Source: Planctomycetota bacterium (GTDB taxonomy: Bacteria; Planctomycetota; Planctomycetia; Pirellulales; Lacipirellulaceae). From it: DNA of 12,975 bases. The position numbers and the translations under genes are program-made. The notes beneath the pieces were generated by a model. That model was not told the origin of the DNA. It did not search any database and saw only the letters and a list, made by a program, of their open reading frames with translations. Positions 1 to 6,651 of the stretch are shown here, piece by piece (position 1 is the stretch's first letter; each line of letters begins with the position of its first letter). The stretch is from the NCBI GenBank assembly GCA_022614705.1, contig JAKEIB010000242.1, positions 1 to 12,975 on the forward strand, in the 5' to 3' direction.

Positions 1-250
1 ACCCCCATGGGATCTCAGTTTTGCGATGGGGCGGTTGGAAAGCAGGATCGAATCGTGCCCGCCCACGGCTGTCAACCGCTTGCCACGGTTGTCATAGTCG
101 GACGTGCGCGCGTGCGCCGGTCCCCGCCCCAAAGGGCCCTGCATTTCATTTTTTTCGAAGCAGTTGCCTCGAACGCAAGGAATCCAAAACCATGTGACAA
201 GCCATCCACCCGCTTGCGGCTTAGCGAAGCAATCGCACGAAAGCGGCCAA
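1..250. other. Stretch without a recognisable gene
   Basis: I see no convincing coding region here. The short open frames on both strands have low-complexity, arginine- and proline-rich translations, no family motif and no ribosome binding site. The stretch lies 3' of the minus-strand epimerase gene. Around 211-230 there is a short segment rich in GC with weak dyad symmetry that could be part of a repetitive extragenic element, but its stem is too short to call. Confidence 0.5.
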
Positions 251-280
251 ATCCGCAATCCGCAATCCGCAATCCGCAAT
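251..280. repeat. Tandem heptamer repeat, four copies of ATCCGCA
   Basis: Four perfect head-to-tail copies of ATCCGCA occupy 251-278, followed by a partial copy (AT). The array stops four bases before the stop codon of the minus-strand epimerase gene. Read on the minus strand the unit is TGCGGAT. This is a simple short tandem repeat in a 3' flank. The unit is too short and lacks spacers, so it is not a CRISPR. Copy number is probably variable through replication slippage (inference). Confidence 0.9.
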
Positions 281-283
281 CGC

Positions 284-1282
284 CTATGTCCGCACCGTCT
301 CGCCCCGGTTCACCTTGAGGTACTCCTCATGGATCCACCGGTACGTGCGCTCCATGCCGTCGCGAAGGCGGATGCCGGGCGCCCAGCCCAGATACTTTTT
401 GATGAGCGTGTTGTCGCTATTGCGACCATTGACGCCCTTGGGCGCGGAAAGATTGTGCTTGTGCTTGAACTCCACGCCCGCGATGTCCTCGACCATTTCC
501 ACCAGGCCGTTGATCGTGGTCAGCTCGTCGGAGCCCAAATTGATCGGTTCCTCGATGTTGCTGTGCATGATCCGCAAAATGCCTTCGACGCAGTCGTCGA
601 TGTACATGAAGCTGCGGGTCTGTTTGCCGTCGCCCCAGATTTCGATTTCATCCTTGCCGGTTTCAATCGCATGAATCACCTTGCGACAAATGGCCGCCGG
701 CGCTTTTTCGCGCCCGCCATCCCACGTGCCGTGCGGCCCGTACACGTTGTGGAACCGGGCCACGCGCGTCACCAACCCAAAGTCCTCGCGGAAGTGCCGG
801 CACATGCGTTCCGAGAACAGCTTCTCCCAACCGTAGCCGTCCTCGGGCATCGCTGGATACGCGTCGGCTTCCTTCAGCGGCACCACGTCTTCATTGCGCT
901 GCTTGTCGGCGTTGTACACACACGCGCTCGACGCATAGAAAAAGCGATCCACCTTCGCTTCCTGCGCCGCCTGCAACATGTGCGTGTTGATCAAGACGCT
1001 CAGCATGCACAGCGCTTTGTTGTTCTCGATGAATCCCATGCCGCCCATGTCGGCGGCCAAGTTATACACCTGGCTCACGCCCTTGGTGGCCGCGCGGCAT
1101 GCGTCGCGCAATTTCAGATCGGCCTCGACGTTCTCGACGTCGTCGAACAGCTGATACCATTCGTCGAACGGCTTCACGTCGACGCTGCGAATGTTCGTGT
1201 AACCCTGATCGCGAAAATGGGCGACCAGATGTCCGCCGATAAAACCGCCGCCGCCCGCCACGAGTATCAACTTGTCCTTCAT
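284..1282 (-). CDS. GDP-mannose 3,5-epimerase-like NAD-dependent epimerase
   Basis: This 332-residue extended short-chain dehydrogenase/epimerase closely resembles GDP-D-mannose 3,5-epimerase, which makes GDP-L-galactose and GDP-L-gulose in the cytoplasm. Visible features are the NAD-binding glycine motif GGGGFIGG (10-17), YASSACVY (116-123) with the candidate acid/base Cys121, the YxxxK pair Tyr150/Lys154, the RFHNVYGPHGTW stretch (176-187) and GGREKAPAA with Lys193. Compared with the plant enzyme's Cys145, Tyr174, Lys178 and Lys217 (from memory), all four residues sit at the same offset of 24, which argues for true GME chemistry rather than a generic epimerase. The GRNSDN motif near the C-terminus also fits. 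The start is supported by an AAGGTG Shine-Dalgarno at 1291-1296, eight bases upstream. It is divergent from the polysaccharide genes and could supply their nucleotide sugar. A related GDP-sugar epimerase specificity is possible. Confidence 0.9.
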   Translation of the reverse strand: MKDKLILVAGGGGFIGGHLVAHFRDQGYTNIRSVDVKPFDEWYQLFDDVENVEADLKLRDACRAATKGVSQVYNLAADMGGMGFIENNKALCMLSVLINTHMLQAAQEAKVDRFFYASSACVYNADKQRNEDVVPLKEADAYPAMPEDGYGWEKLFSERMCRHFREDFGLVTRVARFHNVYGPHGTWDGGREKAPAAICRKVIHAIETGKDEIEIWGDGKQTRSFMYIDDCVEGILRIMHSNIEEPINLGSDELTTINGLVEMVEDIAGVEFKHKHNLSAPKGVNGRNSDNTLIKKYLGWAPGIRLRDGMERTYRWIHEEYLKVNRGETVRT

Positions 1283-1405
1283 CGATGCTTCACCTTTGAG
1301 TGCGACACGTCTGCGTGCCGCTTGTGCCAGCTAGCGTGGTCGCACCGAAACGGCGCGACTGCAGAATTTCCACCTCATTTTACCATGCCGTGCTCGCCCG
1401 ACCAA

Positions 1406-1424
1406 GCGATCGGTGCTCGATCGC
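1406..1424. promoter_or_regulatory. Perfect inverted repeat GCGATCG-N5-CGATCGC
   Basis: Two 7-base arms (1406-1412 and 1418-1424) are perfect reverse complements separated by GTGCT. The 12-base centre-to-centre spacing is typical of a dimeric repressor site. It lies in the divergent region about 125 bp upstream of the minus-strand epimerase start and 68 bp before the plus-strand -35 box. The operator role is inference; the symmetry is seen directly. Confidence 0.4.
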
Positions 1425-1491
1425 ACAAACGTCATAATCGGACCCCGCCGCACCTTTGTCGTGGCCCGTGATGCCCAAACTACTCGGTTTC

Positions 1492-1520
1492 TTGACACTT
1501 TTTCGGGGCACCGCTAGGAT
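1492..1520 (+). promoter_or_regulatory. Sigma70-type promoter TTGACA-N17-TAGGAT
   Basis: A perfect -35 hexamer TTGACA (1492-1497) is followed after exactly 17 bases by TAGGAT (1515-1520), which matches four of six -10 positions. Transcription would start near 1527 and run toward the methyltransferase and polysaccharide genes. The signal is good by sequence but is untested here. Confidence 0.5.
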
Positions 1521-1580
1521 TGGAAAAGCAGGAAGTTAGTCGAGACCGGTGCCTTGAATTCGCACGGATGACGCGTTGAA

Positions 1581-1595
1581 CAATTCCAGGAATTG
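1581..1595. promoter_or_regulatory. 15-bp palindrome CAATTCCAGGAATTG
   Basis: Seven-base arms CAATTCC and GGAATTG flank a single central A with no mismatch. The palindrome lies about 55 bases downstream of the predicted transcription start and about 255 bases before the methyltransferase ATG. It could be an operator or a small transcript hairpin. An AT-rich palindrome this regular is notable against the GC-rich background. Confidence 0.35.
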
Positions 1596-1848
1596 AGAAG
1601 CTCGTAGTCACCGGAATGACGCTTCGAGGGCACGGTTTACAGCGAGAAGTTGTACTGGCGATTGTCGCGGGCCAAGACGCCGCCAGGTGTTGTCATCCAC
1701 TCTTTTCTTGCACCTCTCGGCAGCGCATGAAACGCGCTCCGCGAGCGCTGCGGCAAACCTGTCTGGATGCAACCGCTGTCGCCAACTTCCATAGCGACAA
1801 ATTTGCGGCCACATACGACAACGCATAAACAGTTGAAGTTAAGCCTCG

Positions 1849-2622
1849 ATGGGTCGCACCAAAAGTCTTAAGGAGACGTACTATCCAGAGACTGAGTTTG
1901 GCGGTTATTCACGCGTTAGTGGTACCGTGTCGTTTTTTGGACGCGTGCGTGCACTACTCAAGCCTGAAATGGTCGTGCTGGATGTCGGCTGTGGACGCGG
2001 TGCTACCGCTGACCGCTTGGAGAAAAACCCCTGGGAACGTTGCCGGATACTTAAAGGCGCTTGCAAACAGGTCATCGGAATCGACGTCGATCAGGCAGGC
2101 CAGGAGAATTCGTTCATCGATGAGTTTCGACCCATCGAGACTGAATCGTGGCCAGTCGAGACGGATTCCGTCGATCTATTAGTTTCCGACGCTGTGGTCG
2201 AGCATGTGGATAACCCGGATCAGTTCTTCGCTGAATGCAGTCGCGTGTTGAAGCCCGGCGGCTTTTTGTGCATCCGCACACCCAATCGTTGGAGTTATGT
2301 CGCGATCGGCGCATCGATTGTTCCGAACCAGTACCATGCGAAAATCGTCGGCAAGCTGCAACGTGGCCGCCAGGCGAAAGATGTTTTCCCCACGTACTAT
2401 CGCGCAAACACGATTCAAGCAATGAGGCGTTTACTTAAGAAACATGGTTTTGAGGGATGCGTGTATCGGCACATTGCCGAGCCAAATTACCTCACGTTTT
2501 CGCGTTGGAGCTATGCGATGGGTGTGTACCTCCATCGCTGGTTGCCCTCACTGTTTTGGCCCGTCCTGTTCGTGTTCGCGAAACGAACTGGCGACGATCG
2601 CGTAAACTCGCACAACGAGTAA
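1849..2622 (+). CDS. Class I SAM-dependent methyltransferase
   Basis: This is a 257-residue Methyltransf_11/25-type protein. The SAM-binding motif I is VLDVGCGRG (43-51), the acidic residue closing beta-2 is Asp79 in GIDVD, SDAVVEHV (113-120) is the post-motif acidic loop, and RVLKPGG (132-138) is the typical motif before beta-5. The C-terminal 60 residues include a hydrophobic stretch (about 225-244) that could associate with the membrane. The substrate cannot be read from the sequence; its place at the head of a polysaccharide locus suggests glycan methylation. ATG 1849 is the first possible start because an in-frame TAA sits at 1840-1842. I see no strong Shine-Dalgarno. By eye this gene is less GC-rich than the downstream genes, which may indicate separate acquisition. 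Confidence 0.85.
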   Translation: MGRTKSLKETYYPETEFGGYSRVSGTVSFFGRVRALLKPEMVVLDVGCGRGATADRLEKNPWERCRILKGACKQVIGIDVDQAGQENSFIDEFRPIETESWPVETDSVDLLVSDAVVEHVDNPDQFFAECSRVLKPGGFLCIRTPNRWSYVAIGASIVPNQYHAKIVGKLQRGRQAKDVFPTYYRANTIQAMRRLLKKHGFEGCVYRHIAEPNYLTFSRWSYAMGVYLHRWLPSLFWPVLFVFAKRTGDDRVNSHNE

Positions 2623-2670
2623 ACCCGACGACCTGGTAACTTCGATCGCGGCGGCGCCGCGGCACGCTGA

Positions 2671-2675
2671 AGAGG
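2671..2675 (+). promoter_or_regulatory. Ribosome binding site that decides the WbaP start
   Basis: AGAGG at 2671-2675 directly abuts ATG 2676, leaving no spacer, but sits nine bases before the in-frame ATG 2685. Normal spacing therefore favours 2685 as the start of the glycosylphosphotransferase, three codons inside the longest reading frame. Confidence 0.5.
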
Positions 2676-2684
2676 ATGCAATCA

Positions 2685-4265
2685 ATGGCTGGAAGGACCG
2701 AAGCGAGCGAAGCCGAAACCAGCGCCTCGGCGTACGGCGCCGCCGTCGTAAGCGGCGGCCTGTCTCACGCCCGATTCCGATATCTCAATACCGGCGAACG
2801 CTTGCAAAACGCCGCTAGAAACGAAGCTGGAGAGTTGCCTCGAACATTCACGCGCAAAGTCGGCGCCGGCTACGTGTTTCAGGCGTTTCTCAACAGTGCG
2901 CCGTTGGTGCTGATCGATTTGCTGGTGCTCACGGCGACTATTTCCGCGTGCCGCTTCCTCTTTCGCGAACTCGACTTAAAAGTTGGCATCGACGTCTCGT
3001 CCTATTTGATTCCGATTGCGACGGGATTCCTTCTTCTAAACTTTGAGCTCGGCTTGTATCCGGGCGTGCGTCTCAGCCCAGTGGAGGAATTGCGCCGCCT
3101 TGTCGTCTCCGTGACTTGCATGTTCACTGTATGGGCGATTAGCGTTATGGTGCTGAGAGGCGCCTTAACGGTGCAATGGGTATTCTTGTTGGTCGTCTAT
3201 TTGACGTCACTGCTCGCATTGCCCATTTGTCGGAGTTGGTTCCGTCAATTGCTTGGTAAGTGGACACGGTGGGGCATTCCCGTTCTCGTTTGCGGAAACG
3301 ATCCCGCCACGGTGCGGCTTTATCAATGGTTATCCGACAATCATCATCTCGGAATGCGCCCCGTGGGCATTATCGCAGACCCGGAAGCGCTCAACGTGGG
3401 AGCGGACGATCACTGGTATGCCGGCTCATGGGATCAAGTGCATGACATTGCTTGCCGCCGCGGCGTTTACTGGGCCGTGGTCCTACCACCCGAAAACAAA
3501 CACGACGCCATCTCCGCGCTGATCGCCGATTACCTGTACACGATCCCACACGTCCACGTGCTTTCCGAGATTACTGGCTTGCCCGATCATTGGAATCCCC
3601 AACAGCTCGACGGGCTCACCGGCATTCACCTTCAACAGAATTTGATGCTGCCGCTGCCGCGCCTGACGAAGCGATTTATGGATTTGGCTGCGTCTCTACT
3701 CGGCGGCTTGGTCTTGCTGCCCCTTTTCTTTTACTTGGCTGTCGCAGTGAAAATGTCGTCGCGTGGCCCGATCGTGTACTCCCACGAACGCATCGGCCGA
3801 AATGGCCGTCGTTTTAAAGCGTGGAAGTTCCGCTCGATGTTCCAAAACGCCGACCAGCTGTTGGAACTTTATTTAGACGAGCATCCAGAACTGCAGGAAG
3901 AGTGGGAATGCGATCACAAGCTCAAGTTCGATCCGCGGGTCACGCGCATCGGCCGCTTTCTGCGCAAGACGAGCCTCGACGAGCTGCCGCAGCTTTGGAA
4001 CGTGATCCGCGGCGACATGAGCCTCGTCGGCCCGCGGCCCATCGTCGACGCCGAGATCGATAAATACGGCCCCTACTACGGCCTGTACACGATGGTCAAG
4101 CCGGGCATCACCGGCCTGTGGCAAGTCTCCGGCCGCAACAACACGACCTACGACGAGCGCGTGCAGTTCGACGCCTACTACGTTCGCAACTGGTCGCCCT
4201 GGCTGGATCTCTACTTGCTGCTGCGCACGATTCGCATCGTGCTGTTCGCCAAGGGCGCGTACTAG
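2685..4265 (+). CDS. WbaP-type exopolysaccharide polyprenyl glycosylphosphotransferase
   Basis: This integral membrane initiating enzyme transfers a sugar 1-phosphate (galactose or glucose in known relatives) to undecaprenyl phosphate at the inner membrane. Residues are numbered from ATG 2676, three codons upstream of the chosen start. A Ser/Ala-rich cytoplasmic N-terminus (to about 70) precedes four likely membrane segments (about 74-92, 108-125, 142-160, 167-185). A CoA-binding-like regulatory domain (about 198-300) follows, then the catalytic domain. That begins with the re-entrant hydrophobic helix (336-360) and contains KFRSM (384-388), the catalytic Asp435-Glu436 pair in SLDELPQLWN, GPRP (452-455) and TGLWQVSGR (479-487). 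At 526 residues it is a full-length PHPT-family protein (WbaP/WcaJ type). It is followed nine bases later by a glycosyltransferase start, suggesting translational coupling. Sugar specificity cannot be decided by reading. Confidence 0.92.
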   Translation: MAGRTEASEAETSASAYGAAVVSGGLSHARFRYLNTGERLQNAARNEAGELPRTFTRKVGAGYVFQAFLNSAPLVLIDLLVLTATISACRFLFRELDLKVGIDVSSYLIPIATGFLLLNFELGLYPGVRLSPVEELRRLVVSVTCMFTVWAISVMVLRGALTVQWVFLLVVYLTSLLALPICRSWFRQLLGKWTRWGIPVLVCGNDPATVRLYQWLSDNHHLGMRPVGIIADPEALNVGADDHWYAGSWDQVHDIACRRGVYWAVVLPPENKHDAISALIADYLYTIPHVHVLSEITGLPDHWNPQQLDGLTGIHLQQNLMLPLPRLTKRFMDLAASLLGGLVLLPLFFYLAVAVKMSSRGPIVYSHERIGRNGRRFKAWKFRSMFQNADQLLELYLDEHPELQEEWECDHKLKFDPRVTRIGRFLRKTSLDELPQLWNVIRGDMSLVGPRPIVDAEIDKYGPYYGLYTMVKPGITGLWQVSGRNNTTYDERVQFDAYYVRNWSPWLDLYLLLRTIRIVLFAKGAY

Positions 4266-4269
4266 AGGA
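4265..4269 (+). promoter_or_regulatory. GAGGA ribosome binding site before a TTG start
   Basis: GAGGA overlaps the last base of the WbaP stop codon (TAG 4263-4265) and lies four bases before TTG 4274. No ATG or GTG start exists in this frame between 4118 and the conserved first beta strand of the glycosyltransferase, so this site supports TTG as the initiation codon. Confidence 0.45.
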
Positions 4270-4273
4270 CGAC

Positions 4274-5545
4274 TTGGAATTAGCGTCAAAACAGAGCGAG
4301 CCGCCGGGACCCGCTATCGCGGGTGCCCCGTCCCGGCGGGACAAACCTGCGATAGCGGGTCCCGGCGGCTCGCCAACAAGCGCGAAGAAGTCGATTCGCG
4401 TCACGATCGTCCAGCCATCGCTGGCCAAATATCGCATTCCCGTATTTCGCGAACTGGCACGTCGCCCTGGAATCAACTTGCGCGTTGTGTATGGTTCGGT
4501 AAAAGGACTTGAAAACGTCGACGCCGAGGGGTTCGAGGCGGTGCCCACCGAGCGCTGGACACCCGCGTTTTTCGGCCAAGGCGTTGTGTGGAATCGCGCC
4601 GACTGGACCTACGCGGCGCGTCGCCTTTCCGACGTGATCGTGCTGCAGTGGACGCCGCGCTCGCTGAGTCTCGTGCCCGCGATGCTCCGCGCGCGTGCCG
4701 CGGGAGTGCCCAGAATTCTCTGGGGCCACGGCTACGCGAAGGACGAACGGCGGCGGCGGCGCGGCGCGCGCAAATGGCTCACACGCTTTGCCTCGGCCTT
4801 GGTGTTCTACGAACCGGCGACGCGCGACGCATACGTCCGCGACGGCTGGGATCCCGCCAAGGCCTTTGTCGCGCTGAACAGCCTGGATCATACGCCGATG
4901 GATGACGCCCGCCAAATTTGGCTCGCACGCCCCGACCAATTGGAAAAATTCCGCCAAGAGCATAGAATCGAAGGCGGGCCGGTGATCCTGTTCGTATCGC
5001 GCCTTCTCCCGCAGAATCGGGTCGATTTGCTGATCCGGGCCACGGCCGCGCTGGCGCACGAGATTCCAGGCGTCAAAACCGTTATCATCGGCAACGGCCC
5101 CGCGGAGAAAGCGCGCCTCGAAGCGCTGGCGCGCGAGACTGGCGCTCGCGATAGGGTAATTTTTCAAAACGGCATTTACGATGAACTGAAACTCGCGCCG
5201 TGGTTCCTGTCGGCCAGCGTGTTTTGCTATCCGGCAAACGTCGGGTTGAGCCTGATCCACGCCCTCTGGTACGGCCTGCCCGTTGTCACCAGCGACAACC
5301 TGGCGGCTCAGAATCCAGAGGTCGTGGCGCTTGAGAACAACGTCAACGGCTTGACGTTTGAGCACGGTAGCGCGGAGTCCCTCGTCGCCGCACTGCGGAA
5401 CATTGTGACGAACGACAACTTGCGAACGACGATGTCCCAAGCGGCGCGTCGCACGGTAGAAGACCGATTTACTATTAGTCGAATGGTCGATGGACTCGAA
5501 GCCGCGATCCGTTACGCTCATTCGACAGCACGCATTCGTGAATAA
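4274..5545 (+). CDS. GT4-like glycosyltransferase with a palindrome-encoded N-terminus
   Basis: From TTG 4274 the product is 423 residues. Residues 41-60 form the first Rossmann strand (IRVTIVQPSLAKYRIPVF) typical of GT-B enzymes. The C-terminal domain starts at a PVILFVSRLLPQNR segment and contains the nucleotide-binding IIGNGP motif and the SLIHALWYGLPVVTSD segment. The usual GT4 EX7E pair is absent: the aligned positions are Ala321 and His329, a variant I believe occurs in a GT4 subgroup. The enzyme presumably adds a sugar to the lipid-linked repeat unit. Residues about 8-33 are encoded by the palindromic repeat at 4296-4373 and give a Pro/Gly/Ala-rich stretch with PAIAG twice. The start is uncertain. 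The next ATG-type alternative upstream (4118) would overlap WbaP by 148 bases with implausible sequence. Confidence 0.85.
   Translation: MELASKQSEPPGPAIAGAPSRRDKPAIAGPGGSPTSAKKSIRVTIVQPSLAKYRIPVFRELARRPGINLRVVYGSVKGLENVDAEGFEAVPTERWTPAFFGQGVVWNRADWTYAARRLSDVIVLQWTPRSLSLVPAMLRARAAGVPRILWGHGYAKDERRRRRGARKWLTRFASALVFYEPATRDAYVRDGWDPAKAFVALNSLDHTPMDDARQIWLARPDQLEKFRQEHRIEGGPVILFVSRLLPQNRVDLLIRATAALAHEIPGVKTVIIGNGPAEKARLEALARETGARDRVIFQNGIYDELKLAPWFLSASVFCYPANVGLSLIHALWYGLPVVTSDNLAAQNPEVVALENNVNGLTFEHGSAESLVAALRNIVTNDNLRTTMSQAARRTVEDRFTISRMVDGLEAAIRYAHSTARIRE
4296..4373. repeat. REP-like long palindrome inside the glycosyltransferase 5' end
   Basis: Two 25-base arms (4296-4320 and 4349-4373) are perfect reverse complements. 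A 28-base centre contains a further hairpin, GTCCC (4330-4334), loop GGC, GGGAC (4338-4342). The arms are very GC-rich, and the interior repeats the GTCCCGGC/GGGAC theme of the arms. The size and structure are those of a repetitive extragenic palindrome or small non-autonomous element. It lies 31 bases after the WbaP stop and remains open in the frame of the following glycosyltransferase. Its RNA would form a very stable stem within the first 35 codons. Confidence 0.85.
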
Positions 5546-5570
5546 CCAAAACTGCAAACGATCATAAGAA

Positions 5571-5707
5571 CTCACGCAAAGACGCTAAGGCGCAAAGAAA
5601 CGGAGATGAAGAATGGAAGATGAAAGATAGAACTCTAACACATCCTTTTTTATCACTCATCGTTCATCCTTCATCCGAGCCTTCGCGTCTTTGCGCCTTT
5701 GCGTGAG
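5571..5707. repeat. Inverted-repeat intergenic element with nested inner repeat
   Basis: The left arm (about 5571-5598) and the right arm (about 5681-5707) are imperfect reverse complements. Both are built from ACGCAAAG / GCGCAAAG-type units beginning with CTCACGCAAAG. Inside them lie purine-rich GATGAAGAATGGAAGATGAA-like units (from about 5605) and the complementary TTCATCCTTCATCC units (5664-5676), so the element is nested. It fills the gap between glycosyltransferase and sulfotransferase and could form a long cruciform or transcript hairpin acting as an attenuator. A copy resembling the left arm occurs at 10188-10210. Confidence 0.75.
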
Positions 5708-5756
5708 GTATTCTTCGCCGCGTTTTTTACGCTGGCGATGCTCGACGGAACCAACT

Positions 5757-6620
5757 ATGCCGCAACTTTATCGGCTTGCTCGAAAATTCATCAGCTTGCG
5801 GCGCGAACAGCAGCTGCGCACGATGTTGGCGCGGCTGATTCCCGTCCGCCATCGTTCGTGCGCCCTGAACGTCTACCACTGCTGCGTGTGGAAAACGGCC
5901 AGCCAGTGGCTGCGCAACGTACTTTCCGCGACCGAAGTGTATCGCTACTCGGGTCTGTTGCCGTACGCCTACGAAGTGCACGAGGGGCGCGATTATCGTG
6001 CGCTGCAGCAGCGGACGTTCGATCACCCGTTCCCGCTGAACCGCATCATCACGCCGCTGTACATCAATTATGAAAGCTTCGCCGGACTGCCGAAGCCTGA
6101 GAAGTTCCGTGCGTTCTTCGTGGCCCGCGATCCGCGCGACGTCGTGATCTCGCACTACTTCTCGTCGAAGTTTTCGCACAACGAGAACCCCGGCGTGCTG
6201 GAAGAGCGCGCCCGCGTCGCCGATCTTCCGGAAAAGGAAGGCATCATCGTTCACATGCGATACATGGGCGAGCGCGGCATTTTCGACGCCCTGCGATCGT
6301 GGGTGGAAAACAGCGATCGCGATTCACGCATCCGCGTGTTTCGCTTCGAAGACCTCACCGGCGAAGACCAGTCGCGTTGGGTAACGGAGCTCATGGACCA
6401 TTGCGACATTCGCGTGCCGCAGGAAAGCTTGAAAGCGATCCTGGCTCGTCTGTCGTTCGAGAAGCTCAGCGGCGGGCGCAAGCAGGGCGAAGAAAACCCG
6501 CAGCACAAGTATCGCAGCGGCAAACACGGCAGCTGGGTGAAATACTTCGACGACGATATCCGGCGCGTGTTCGAAGAAATTACCGGCGATCTACCTCAAA
6601 GGTTAGGATACGAGTCCTAG
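5757..6620 (+). CDS. Sulfotransferase family protein, divergent P-loop
   Basis: This 287-residue protein matches the PAPS-dependent sulfotransferase fold (Sulfotransfer_1 type), which moves sulfate from PAPS to a hydroxyl group in the cytoplasm. The 5'-phosphosulfate loop is CVWKTASQWLRN (43-54) with Lys46; it departs from the usual PKSGT/PKTGT form. The 3'-phosphate motif is VARDPRDVVISHYF (122-135) with Arg124 and Ser132. FRFEDL (195-200) and RSGKHGSWVKYF (253-264) are the conserved C-terminal elements. The longest frame begins at TTG 5691, but its first 22 codons lie in the inverted-repeat element. I chose ATG 5757, which has GGA seven bases upstream. Placement between glycosyltransferase and polymerase suggests sulfation of the repeat unit. 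Confidence 0.85.
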   Translation: MPQLYRLARKFISLRREQQLRTMLARLIPVRHRSCALNVYHCCVWKTASQWLRNVLSATEVYRYSGLLPYAYEVHEGRDYRALQQRTFDHPFPLNRIITPLYINYESFAGLPKPEKFRAFFVARDPRDVVISHYFSSKFSHNENPGVLEERARVADLPEKEGIIVHMRYMGERGIFDALRSWVENSDRDSRIRVFRFEDLTGEDQSRWVTELMDHCDIRVPQESLKAILARLSFEKLSGGRKQGEENPQHKYRSGKHGSWVKYFDDDIRRVFEEITGDLPQRLGYES

Positions 6621-6651
6621 TCAGCGCGAGAGCGCCTCACAATTCTCAACC

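Larger units (their letters stand above)
1283..1848. other. Divergent intergenic region with regulatory signals
   Basis: These 566 bases separate the minus-strand epimerase from the plus-strand methyltransferase. I find no convincing gene: open frames at 1616-1828 (plus) and 1608-1826 (minus) are mutually antisense and lack family motifs. The region holds a plus-strand sigma70-like promoter (1492-1520) and two perfect palindromes (1406-1424 and 1581-1595), listed separately. If that promoter is used, the first plus-strand gene has a leader of roughly 320 nucleotides. Confidence 0.6.

Noticed and set aside
251..280. Possible CRISPR array
   Set aside because: The repeat unit is seven bases with no spacers; it is a simple tandem repeat.
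104..1471. Long plus-strand open frame (455 codons) opposite the epimerase gene
   Set aside because: It is antisense to a gene with clear family motifs; its translation is His/Val/Arg-rich with no recognisable domain, a usual artefact of GC-rich codon usage.
1608..1828. Two overlapping small frames on opposite strands in the divergent region
   Set aside because: They are each other's antisense, lack ribosome binding sites and family resemblance. The plus-strand frame ends 20 bases before the methyltransferase, so a leader peptide is possible but unsupported.
4118..4273. ATG 4118 as the start of the first glycosyltransferase
   Set aside because: It would overlap the catalytic end of WbaP by 148 bases and add an Arg/Ala-rich stretch unlike any glycosyltransferase N-terminus; TTG 4274 has a well-placed GAGGA.
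4286..5575. Minus-strand open frame (429 codons) opposite the first glycosyltransferase
   Set aside because: Same artefact: it mirrors a well-supported plus-strand gene, runs through the palindrome, and has no family signature.
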